Virus record (IMG/VR): IMGVR_UViG_3300009419_000027
Span: 1 to 50,389 of that record
DNA: 50,389 nt
DNA from: a virus
Direction: 5' to 3' (one strand)
In this document: positions 33,201-41,300 of the stretch, piece by piece
Numbering within the stretch: position 1 is the first letter of the stretch
Layout of the letters: every line of letters starts with the position of its first letter
Translations under genes and position numbers: made by a program
The notes under the pieces: generated by a model
Told to the model about the DNA's origin: nothing
The model's input: the letters and a program-made list of their open reading frames with translations, nothing else
Database searches by the model: none

Positions 33201-36200
33201 GGAAAACTCTTGTTGGAACATCTAATACAATTAATAAATCAGTTGTAATTGATTTTGTTGCTTCAGGAGATGTTAATGTTGTAGACGCATACATGGCTGC
33301 TATGGGAATTACTGCTCCAAAGGGAAGACTCGGAGCAATGAAGAGAAATGCTCTTAAAGAGAAAGCGGCAGCCTGGAATGTTGGAAGGCAGGGTAAACTT
33401 GATGCAAATGGTAACCCTATTGATGACGGTAAAGACCTTGATACAAATAAAAATAGAAATACAACATTTGATAGCATTCTTCAAGACCTAAAAAATACAA
33501 GAGATGCAACTATTGATGCTATGGGTGGAGCCAAAGAACTTATGCGTATTCTTGGTGGCAAAAAAGATCTGCAATTGTTTAATGGACTAGATCAGCAGTT
33601 ATCCAAGTTAGGTGCTAACTCCGATTTTATTGATTTTGTTGGCGGACTGGAAAATGCTGTTAAAGAAAAAATTATTAAGATTAATAAGCAAGGTGTTGTT
33701 TCGTATGGTGAATTTGGTGCGGCTGCTAAAAAAGCATTTGATGAAAAACAACTTGGAGCATTTAGTTCTAAGTCAGCAATAGCAATAAAAGAACTACAGG
33801 GACAGCGTTCAGGATTTGTAGCACTAAAGTCCGCTGGAGTTGAGTCTGCTGATGCTGTAGAAATGCTTGCAGATGCAACTTTTATGGTTTCTCTTGCTGC
33901 TCAAAAAAATCCTGCAGAAGTTAAAAAGATGATTGATGAGTGGAAGGTAATGAAGAAAGAGTTAGACCTCACTACCGCTGCTACAAATCCACAACAATAT
34001 TTTAATAACCAGATGGCTATTGCAGAAAGACAGTTTAGTTTACAAGAAGCAATGGCAAGAAGAACTTATGAGCCACAGATTGCCGCTACAGAAGAATTAG
34101 TTAAAGCCAACAATGTTCTTATTGAACAAAATCAGCGCAAACTAGAAATGGATTCTAAGTATGGTAGCCGTCAAATTGATAGAATTAATTCTGAGATTGA
34201 TGGACTAAATAGACAACTTGCTACAGGAATAGATGCTACACTACAGCAACTTTCTGTTGAATCAAATAAACTTGCTGAAGATCAAACAACAATTGCCAAG
34301 ACAGTTGATGGCATTAATGAAAAATATGATTTGCAAGAAAAAGCACTTTCAAAAATATCAGATTTAAACCAAGAAATTATTGCTGAAAAGAAAACGCAGA
34401 TATCTCTTGCTGACGCATTAACTCAGGGAGATATTTCTGCAGCAGCACAGGCTGTTGAAGATGTACGATCAGCAGCAGCAGATAGAGCACAAAGACAAGC
34501 AGCCGATGCACTTACCGCTGCAAGAGAGTCTCAAATTGCAGGAGTAACTGGTTCACTAACTGGTATGACTGCAGCACAAATTACTGACAGACAGTATAAG
34601 ATTGACCGTCAAAATTATGCACTTGGAGTACAACGTGCTGAGGTAGAAGCGTTAATTGCTGCAAAGCAAGAAGAGATTTACAAGATTGATTTATTGCGTA
34701 AGCCAGTAATTGCAGAAATTACAAGACTTGAAGATGAAAATTATAGACTTAACACTGAAGTTATCAAACCACTAAAGGATAAGTTGGATGCTGAACTTAA
34801 GTTTATTGATTCACAAAGAACAAAGTGGTCCGATGCAGCACTTGCTATTGAAGGTGCTAATCTTAAGGTACAGGCATTCCAAGATAAACTTACAGCCGCA
34901 GATGGAACACTTGTGTCAATAAGCAAACTATGGGGCAGTATTACAGATAAAAATCTTAAAGTTACAATTTCAACTATTGAAGAAGTTATTAAACAACAGG
35001 CCTCATTTGTAAAAACTGGTACTGTTCAAACAAAGTCAGGTCCTGTAGATGTTGATTCTTCTGGAAGAGCAGCAGATGGTTCAATACCAATTGCAGTATC
35101 TAATCCAGATAAAAACGATACAACAACAACATATAACCAACAAAGAGAAGCGCAGATTAAAAAAGCAGCAGCAGACACTGCAGCATCTGTTGCTACAGCA
35201 GCAACCCTTAAAGCAGAAAAGATTGCTAACTACAGAGCAAACAATGCTTGGGCTCGTTCGATGCCTGATTCAGTTATCGCTGGTGTTCTTGGACTTGCTA
35301 AGGGTGGAGTAGTTCCTGATTCTTTTGCTGCTGGAGCATATGCCCAGGGTACAGATACAGTTCCTGCCATGCTTACTCCAGGGGAATATGTATTAAGAAG
35401 AGATGCAGTAAAGAAGTATGGGGTTGAAAATCTTGACGCAATGAATCTTGGCTACTATCAAGATGGTGGAGAAGTTTCTAGGTTTGCAACTCGGCCAAAA
35501 TTTGGAACTAAACCAAAAGAAGAAGGCAACTGGTTCCAACGCTATGTTAAAAACTTAACACAAAACCAAAAAGATGCAGCAAAATACCTACCATCATTTA
35601 TGTTATTAAATGGGAAGGCAGATGCGCTTGGGGCTGGAGCAATATTAAGAAAAATAGCAGGACAAGATGAAGCAGGAGATACTTTATCTGCTGCATTGTT
35701 CCCACTAAACTTCCTTGGAATGGGTAAGGTTGCAAAAGGTGGCATTAAAGCCTCAGCACCAATAGCAAAACAGTCTTCAGGTATTTTGTCAAAAGTTATT
35801 GCACAAACAAAAGGTATAGGATCTAAGATTGCTGCTCCATTCCAAGAACTTTTTGCACCTGCTGCAAATGAAAACTTTACTGCAAAAAAGGCTTTCCTAG
35901 AAGCACTTAAAACAGGTCAAGCAAGAACGACGCTAATTAAAGACACCAAGGCTATAAAACAATTAGAAGCAATAACAAAACCACTAATCTCAAAACTAGA
36001 CGAAGCAGGTTATGAACCCGCATTTCCAGGTTCAGATTCTTGGGTACGTAAAGGCACTGCAAATATGCCTTACACTGCCTATAACACGATTCAACAAGGT
36101 CACCCTCTTTACGATACCCTAGTAGAACTTGGTTTAGCACAACTTCGTGCAAGAACCCAAAAAGAAGGAAAAAATATAGCACACTATGCTTCTATTCTGG

Positions 36201-37645
36201 GAGCATTTGTAAAACAAAGCAAAGACAATATTATAGAAAAATTCCCTCAACTTGATAGATTAACTACAACAAGTAAACAAATACCAGGTCAGGTTTCTGA
36301 AAAAGCACTTAAGATTGGAGAATTACTTAAGCAGGGTGAGACAGGGATAAACGAAACATTTAGAGCAGTTCTAAATGGAGTGCCTGGATTCTATAAGACT
36401 GGACTAGATAACGATGAAGTAAAAAGAGAAATATTTGGTTCTTTGTTTGCTAGAAAAGCAAAATTAATTGCTCCAAAAAATATTCCAATTTTTAATACTT
36501 TAGACAGAGTTGCAAGTGGAGTATTTAGCCCAGATGTTGCAGCCCAAGGTGCAGCAACGTTAAAGTCTTTTGTTGGCCTTGATCCTTCTACTGGTACTCG
36601 TCAGTTATTTGATAAAACTGCAGATGCAGCACTTGCCACTTCAAGCGGATATAGATCTGCAATTATGGCTGCTTTTAGATTTGTTGATAGCCATGATGGA
36701 AATTTAACAATGAATCCCGAAACACTTGTTCCAGGACTCATAGACTTTGGAAGAGTTTTAGACTTTAGTCCATTTGCACCAAATGTAGATTCAATGGCAA
36801 GCGAAATGTCAAAACCATTATTTGATTCTGGAATGGGTAACTGGAAGGTGCCACAAATAACTTCAGGATTTTTCTCTGGGATTGATGCAGGAGTAGACTT
36901 TTTATCAACATTAAAGACAGCAGATATTAAAAAAATGCTAAAGGCTGCAGGATATAAAGGCAAAGAACTTAAAAAGCAAACAGATTTAATGCTAGAAAGT
37001 ATAAGAACTACAATTGACGCAGTACCAAGAGTTAAAGCAGATGCACAAATGAAACAAGACATGTGGCTTGGATCACGTCCAGATATGCCACCAATTCCAT
37101 CTGTGTCTGCTGGTATTATTCCAGACGCTATTTCAGTTCCTGCTGGCAAGGTATTAGAATTATTAAAAAATAATCCTACTTCAAAAGAAATAATGTCAAA
37201 AGCCTCTTTAACTAAAACAGTAGCAAAGGTTGCAGCAGGTGTTGGTTTATCTGGTCTTTCATTATCCTCAATGTCAGATGCTAAAAAGCCAGTTATCAAA
37301 CCTCCATCTGATCGACGTACTGGTGGTGTAGGTAATATGCTAGCACTAGCATCAGGTGGAATGGTTCCAAAATATTTTGCTAAAGGTGGATACTCTGTAG
37401 GAACGGACACTGTTCCAGCAATGCTAACTCCTGGAGAATTTGTTATTAATAAAAATGCTGCAGATGGTCTCGGAGTTAGAAATCTTAATAAACTCAATAG
37501 TGGAGAATCTTTGGGCAGTTCCGTGTATAATTATAGTGTAGGAATTAATGTTACAAACGCTAACGCAGATGCTGACGATATTGCAAGGGCAGTCATGGGA
37601 CAGATTAAATATATAGATTCACAAAGAATTAGAGGACAAAGATAA
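27299..37645 (+). CDS. tape measure protein with embedded kinase-like domains
   Basis: This 3448-residue protein sets tail length and is ejected ahead of DNA. Its N-terminal coil region and TP901-like central part hold hydrophobic stretches at about 542-578, 1402-1470 and 1652-1695, and long coiled coils at about 2275-2535. A repeated element, GTDTVPAMLTPGE(Y/F)V with a Gly-rich lead, occurs at about 678, 2684 and 3368. Two regions carry kinase-like signatures. The first has K1046, E1057, D1131, N1136 and D1144. The second, clearer one has K3033, E3044, DSHDGN (3130-3135) and IDFG (3148-3151). GAGGTGA precedes the ATG. It is read from the promoter at 26914. Confidence 0.9.
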   Translation: MSDVNANIGVHIDTSSALTELKNLQRQLANFHASIAKSSAAAAAAQKGLQTNLLNSINATGQFTATMGVVRSSTESFTHALETNKLSMREYFRYAGGASKTFGRLFRQEFDTIGKVAEERVKKMQTQYIKMGRDASGAIKAMAITPQTLNMNDYATKTALAAQKQAIFNQVVRQGSTSLLNFGKNTQWAGRQLMVGFTIPLAYFGTTASKVFMDLEAQAIKFKRVYGDMFTTADETNKALAEVERLAESFTKYGVAVSKTMEMAASAAAMGKTGADLTAQVSEATRLAVLGGVEQEQALETTISLTNAFGIAAEDLAKKINFLNSVENQTVVSIEDLTIAIPKAGPVVQQLGGDVEDLAFFLTAMKEGGINASEGANALKSGLASLINPSKKASAMFADLGINIKGIVESNQGDITGTVIAFSKALDTLDPLNRARAIEQLFGKFQFSRLSTLFQNVTKDGTQASKVLRLAGASVEELAILSERELKTVENAVGVQFKSAVEELKLAIAPIGKTFLQAVTPIVKVVGDLLEKFNGLGDGTKKFIVIASTLVGIIGPTLLMTFGLVANGVANIIKLFLALRGGFLRLGGNSKILAEQTNYLNAEQLESATIAASLNQAHTRLTQSFTAETSAVRALRAAYIEATVAAANFARANPGMMVPGGKVPKKFARGATYVPGTGNKDTVPSMLTPGEAVIPAGVAQDPRYQPIIDAMVNGNLQGFEEGTVNVGSKSSKTKSQRTARDLEKAIAELRSQGISEEKIVAALERNVERGRPMNATQLKRRLSIGRGSSSGSSAPSSIRTLAKQSQSGFVQETEAVKKALKEQGVVLTPAQEKNLFNVQASHIEETRVGGVKEWKANNLVADLGYINNYINTVKGKLGTDLLKMSDARLSELGIDRRELQKLQAGTHPTTAEAAKTLRAIAQYDSVRNPASYQAKAVVAGLEHRAKTGFYAQPMKTLAETQPVSSRAERAVKSRLDLVEQEKNAKAGNDSQQIMKQIDRDIRRTALGKQAPTDFGTQISPTTGHSFPVKGLGGVYQKPDGTMVFVKPVMDAKAALAEQRATIIARDVHGLDAPRQEVRTMLDPTDPAGKRKLIVLESPFDPRFDPSKMTGKFTKDEYFRQLVAANLRGDKDLGRGNLSGNVLADVGTAGVFAKASGKRDFATTMPSMAEQARVNLLGVKGGAKRFFAESTLDIPRGMTADEYHSRMIKEIDRVLPKLKETLSRLDLTPAERTVYSAMVARLEEGRKVNWREFHKMHSSVLVTKKEALQDQKTGDITPIKGKPKPRKAVSSSGKSSDSVITQVPPGKRVVQKPKGFVSSRLGGKFTLPGYADAPPATGTTVKDISQSQRLSRAQLLAATERISLNQAKKRIAAEARLTTSMQESTEAQKTAKEKITNFSNKAGLGIGAMSGLTIAASFAGGKLGEMAQTIMPFVFGIQGLVMLLPLLANPWVAAVAAIAVVGGVMWKLARDVENARKEGVNLAKAMNMTSEKLQGLSKITGTVSATEEADRQRQTALTGESAVQRKFGQNILGSDFGKGLLADIEKQASSGQGIQEIGRNVSNSLAYAIVQGVITTDQAKSIASALGEELKNYEIPAIISGRLVTLLGPNGENLTKDPLQVTLSIQEESMTRQADFFKTALEQSISTTTFTNVGQVIGGSIVTAIGSAIAVSTGFTGVGAIGGGAIAAAGGTIVGKGLSDQNQRKEVNANLGAAALQLGLEQVVMNNGLVDSLNKQYDIKVKMAKTDAEIKIIEDERQKALDDLNAANAEALNILIAQKDSFGPEIFTKGINAAIDSLYKDGPMKVFADEAKKDLENIGNADFKAMLQVQFASGAIDPVTVMKLANNQNLQSKFSLLVETKGSEDANLIMQTLMKAGVNDTNLPIFMDILNKDPKNFDKNMKAINVLANMQQKYGITIDVNDDGATQVQEIVAITEKLAGITGEELTKEAFLDLGITGDLTGPEFDALWKTLVGTSNTINKSVVIDFVASGDVNVVDAYMAAMGITAPKGRLGAMKRNALKEKAAAWNVGRQGKLDANGNPIDDGKDLDTNKNRNTTFDSILQDLKNTRDATIDAMGGAKELMRILGGKKDLQLFNGLDQQLSKLGANSDFIDFVGGLENAVKEKIIKINKQGVVSYGEFGAAAKKAFDEKQLGAFSSKSAIAIKELQGQRSGFVALKSAGVESADAVEMLADATFMVSLAAQKNPAEVKKMIDEWKVMKKELDLTTAATNPQQYFNNQMAIAERQFSLQEAMARRTYEPQIAATEELVKANNVLIEQNQRKLEMDSKYGSRQIDRINSEIDGLNRQLATGIDATLQQLSVESNKLAEDQTTIAKTVDGINEKYDLQEKALSKISDLNQEIIAEKKTQISLADALTQGDISAAAQAVEDVRSAAADRAQRQAADALTAARESQIAGVTGSLTGMTAAQITDRQYKIDRQNYALGVQRAEVEALIAAKQEEIYKIDLLRKPVIAEITRLEDENYRLNTEVIKPLKDKLDAELKFIDSQRTKWSDAALAIEGANLKVQAFQDKLTAADGTLVSISKLWGSITDKNLKVTISTIEEVIKQQASFVKTGTVQTKSGPVDVDSSGRAADGSIPIAVSNPDKNDTTTTYNQQREAQIKKAAADTAASVATAATLKAEKIANYRANNAWARSMPDSVIAGVLGLAKGGVVPDSFAAGAYAQGTDTVPAMLTPGEYVLRRDAVKKYGVENLDAMNLGYYQDGGEVSRFATRPKFGTKPKEEGNWFQRYVKNLTQNQKDAAKYLPSFMLLNGKADALGAGAILRKIAGQDEAGDTLSAALFPLNFLGMGKVAKGGIKASAPIAKQSSGILSKVIAQTKGIGSKIAAPFQELFAPAANENFTAKKAFLEALKTGQARTTLIKDTKAIKQLEAITKPLISKLDEAGYEPAFPGSDSWVRKGTANMPYTAYNTIQQGHPLYDTLVELGLAQLRARTQKEGKNIAHYASILGAFVKQSKDNIIEKFPQLDRLTTTSKQIPGQVSEKALKIGELLKQGETGINETFRAVLNGVPGFYKTGLDNDEVKREIFGSLFARKAKLIAPKNIPIFNTLDRVASGVFSPDVAAQGAATLKSFVGLDPSTGTRQLFDKTADAALATSSGYRSAIMAAFRFVDSHDGNLTMNPETLVPGLIDFGRVLDFSPFAPNVDSMASEMSKPLFDSGMGNWKVPQITSGFFSGIDAGVDFLSTLKTADIKKMLKAAGYKGKELKKQTDLMLESIRTTIDAVPRVKADAQMKQDMWLGSRPDMPPIPSVSAGIIPDAISVPAGKVLELLKNNPTSKEIMSKASLTKTVAKVAAGVGLSGLSLSSMSDAKKPVIKPPSDRRTGGVGNMLALASGGMVPKYFAKGGYSVGTDTVPAMLTPGEFVINKNAADGLGVRNLNKLNSGESLGSSVYNYSVGINVTNANADADDIARAVMGQIKYIDSQRIRGQR

Positions 37646-38352
37646 TGGCAACATCAGGCTATATGACAGGCAGAAAGCGCTATCAGAGACCACAGGCTGT
37701 CCTATGGTCTGATAATGCTGGAACGCTCTCAAATGGCCTCTACGTGCCTACAGGGTATGAGGTTGGGGCAGTTGTGCCCGATGGTACAGCATCAAACCTA
37801 ATTGACCAGTTTATAGTCTTGTCAGATCACAATAGGTCTGAGATTTCTTTTAATACTGAGCGTATTGAAAAGCGTCAGCGCACAATTAATGGAAGAATGA
37901 GATCTTACCATATTGCAGATAAACTTAGCATATCTCTTTCTTGGAATAATTTACCATCAAGAGCATATAGCGAAATTCCAGATTTTCTTCAATCAGGAAT
38001 GCCAGAAGTAAGAGATGAAATAACTAACAAACGAATAACGCCAGCATATAAGGCTGGAGAGTCTTTGCTTAAAAATACAACATCTGAGTATACTGCAGAT
38101 GGTGGAGCAGGAGGAGTACAACTTTTAGATTGGTACGAAAACCATAAAGGTCCTTTTTGGATGTACCTTGCATATGATAAATATTCAAATTTTTCACCAA
38201 CATCAGAAGATTCAAACGCAGCATATAAGCATTTATCGTCTTATAATCAAATCATGCAAGTTTATTTTTCAGACTTTAATTACACTGTTACAAAACGTGG
38301 CGGAAGTAACTTTGACCTTTGGAATGTTAGCGTAACACTGGAAGAGGCATAA
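37645..38352 (+). CDS. distal tail / minor tail protein
   Basis: This 235-residue protein is coupled to the tape measure gene by TAATG. It is beta-rich with SYHIADKLSISLSWNNLPSR, LQSGMPEVRDEI, LLDWYENHKGPFWMYLAYD and NQIMQVYFSDFNYTVTKRGG. Being first after the tape measure, and with the strand-rich ending SNFDLWNVSVTLEEA, it fits a distal tail protein that closes the tail tube and recruits the hub. The assignment rests mostly on position. Confidence 0.65.
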   Translation: MATSGYMTGRKRYQRPQAVLWSDNAGTLSNGLYVPTGYEVGAVVPDGTASNLIDQFIVLSDHNRSEISFNTERIEKRQRTINGRMRSYHIADKLSISLSWNNLPSRAYSEIPDFLQSGMPEVRDEITNKRITPAYKAGESLLKNTTSEYTADGGAGGVQLLDWYENHKGPFWMYLAYDKYSNFSPTSEDSNAAYKHLSSYNQIMQVYFSDFNYTVTKRGGSNFDLWNVSVTLEEA

Positions 38353-41300
38353 TGTTTGTTAATGATGCCTTAAAAACACATCTTGAAACTTCTTCAACCA
38401 TTCAACTTCAGTCATTAGTTTTGGCTGAATGGAATATGAATATGCCAGATAACATATATAAACTTGGCAACTATAGATATAGACCAACTGACAATGCGTC
38501 TAAATTTAAAACAATTTCTAGCAATTTTGATCAATTAGATTCAGCAGGTTACTACACTGGTGCTACTGATGCAGACGTTGTTGTGGATGGTGGATATACT
38601 GATGCAGGTGTTCCACAATTATTTAAGTCTAAAAAAGAAAAAATGAATATGATCTACTCTTTAGAAGACTGTTTAAAACCATTTAGGCCTAGATCAGGAA
38701 TTAACAAAACTCTTTATTTTAATGGTAAGTTTATTGCAAACTCAGGGGCATCAATGGCTGAAAGGCCAAGATACTATATGCCATCAAGATATGATCAGTT
38801 TAAATATTGGACTTCTTACAGAACTGAAGAGGGCGTAGAGCATGGTATTGCTAAAAATAAATTAGGATCACTTTTTTATATTAATGATTCATGCCCCTTT
38901 GTTGTTTATAAAGAAAAGGTTCCAGCAAATAGAATTATTGTAAAGATGCAAACAAATATTGGCTCGGTAGACTTGGGTCCATTCCCAACAGCATCAAGAT
39001 TCATTCCAGATCCACTATACGGAAATGCCAACAAGACAACTCCTATTAGATGGAAGGTTCAGTACCTAGAAGAAAATAACTGGGTAGATGCTCTTTCATT
39101 TAACGAAAACTCTTTAAGAGATGACGGCAACCCCATTGTTCCTTCTGATGGATATGTAGAGTTGCAGTATGGACTTATTCTACCAAAAGAATATAAAGAT
39201 GTTTTTATTTTTGCAGAACAACTATCTTCCTCTAGCCTTCTGCCCGAAAGATCTATAAATGGATACGCCTATCTTGTAATTGCAAATGCTGAAGACAGAG
39301 GAATGTTTCATATTTGGGATGGATTGAGTTCAGAATATAAAACTTTTATTCCAACATATGGTTGGCGTGTTTCAGAAGATGTTGTTAATAATGAAACTAA
39401 TACGGTTACAGATTTAACATCCCCAGCATATTTTAAAAATACAACAGACAATAAAAACACATATAAAGAATTTCAATATATTCGTGGAATTAGAATTGTT
39501 GTTGACACTATGAATAAATTTGATTCTACATTTGATTTAATTGAAATGTCTCCAAGGTTAGTTGTAGATGTATCTGAAAAAGTTACAGACTTTAAAATAA
39601 CCAAATCACTTTCAGATATTGGAAATACATCTTTGCCAGTAGGACAACTTCTTGCATCAAATGGAACGATAAACCTGTTTGATGATGATCAGGCTTTTAA
39701 CGATAACAACACTGCAAGCATTATTTCAAAATATAATAGCAGAAATATTAAGTTTAATTTTTATGAAAAAATTGTCAATGTTTTGGGATATGATTACTAT
39801 GTACCTATAAAAACTCTTTATTCTGAAGGTATTCCACAATCAGATGTTATGGCTGCATCTATATCAATTAACTTAAGAGATTTATTTTTCTTTTTAGAAT
39901 CAATGCCAGCACCTAGATTATTAACAACAAATACCTCTCTTAGTTATGCCATTACAACTCTTTTAGACTATATAGGATTTACTAATTATACTTTTAAAAG
40001 AGTTGTGGGAGAAAAAGAACCTATTATTCCATTTTTCTTTGTTGCCCCAGATCAAAATGTTGCTGAAGTTTTAAATCAATTAGCAGTTGCTACACAGAGC
40101 GCAATGTTTTTTGATGAGTACAATAACTTTGTTGTTATGAGCAAAGACTATATGATGCCAACATCCGCTCAAAGAGCAACAGACTTTTTATTATCTGGAT
40201 CTACGGGACAAACCGATACAGGTGTTATTGAAAATTATTCATCTGGCAATCTACCAAACATTATTTCAATAGCATCTGAAGATAAGCAGATATTTAATGA
40301 TGGCAAGATTACTTACACTAATAGATATATTCAAAGATCTTATGGGTCTGTGCGACAAGCAACTATGGTTGATGAAGATAAAACTTGGATATATAAGCCT
40401 GCACTTTTGTGGGAAGTTTCTGGAACTGAAAATACTAAAACAGTTAATGAACTTGCTTCAAAACAAGGAAACTATGTTCTTGGAGCAATTCCAATTAATT
40501 CAAATGTTCCAAATACACTTCCAACTGTAGTTAATAATGTTGTTACCAATAATGTAATTGATCTTGGAGAAAACGTTTATTGGTTAACTAGATACTCTGG
40601 TTACCTATACTCTAATGGTGAAATTATTAAATATGATGCAGCACAATTTAATATAACTGGGACAGGAAATGTCTGGATTAGTGATAATCAAGAGTATCAG
40701 AAATACTTTGGATCTTTGCCATTTAATGGAAAGATTTATCCAACAGGTCTAGTACGCATCTACTCTTTACCGTATTATGAAACTGTTGATGGTAATACAA
40801 GAATAAAAAATGGTCCTGTACAATCGCATGGAAGAGCGCAATTTGGAACTACAATAACAGAACATACTGCGGGAATTAATTCATATTGGTCAAACAATGA
40901 TAATGTTCGTGGCTGTAAGATGAAGTCAACCTATTTATTTAATACAGAACTTAGTCCAAGCATACCAGCAACCACTATTGGTGCTGCAGGAATAGACAAC
41001 GCTACAGCAAAACAGACTACCAGAAATGGAGTTATTAAAAATTTCTTATCAACAAAATATTTAACAGAGACTGATGTTAATTCTTTAGCATCTACAAAAT
41101 CAGGAACAATCCAGTCATCTTCATTGGTAATGAATGGTCCATCTTTTAAAACAACAGAGTCGCCTCTTGATTTTATTTCTTATGTCTATAAGCCACTAGA
41201 TAATGCATACAAACATTTTGGAACAAGAATGCGAATTGTTGGTAAGATTGAAAATAACACTACATCAACACAGACACCAATTGGCTCAACTTCATACTAC

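Noticed and set aside
36601-37497. Long minus-strand ORF (298 codons) opposite the tape measure gene
   Set aside because: It is antisense to a continuous, well-supported coding region, has low-complexity Pro/Ser-rich composition and no promoter or ribosome site. It is a shadow of the opposite frame.
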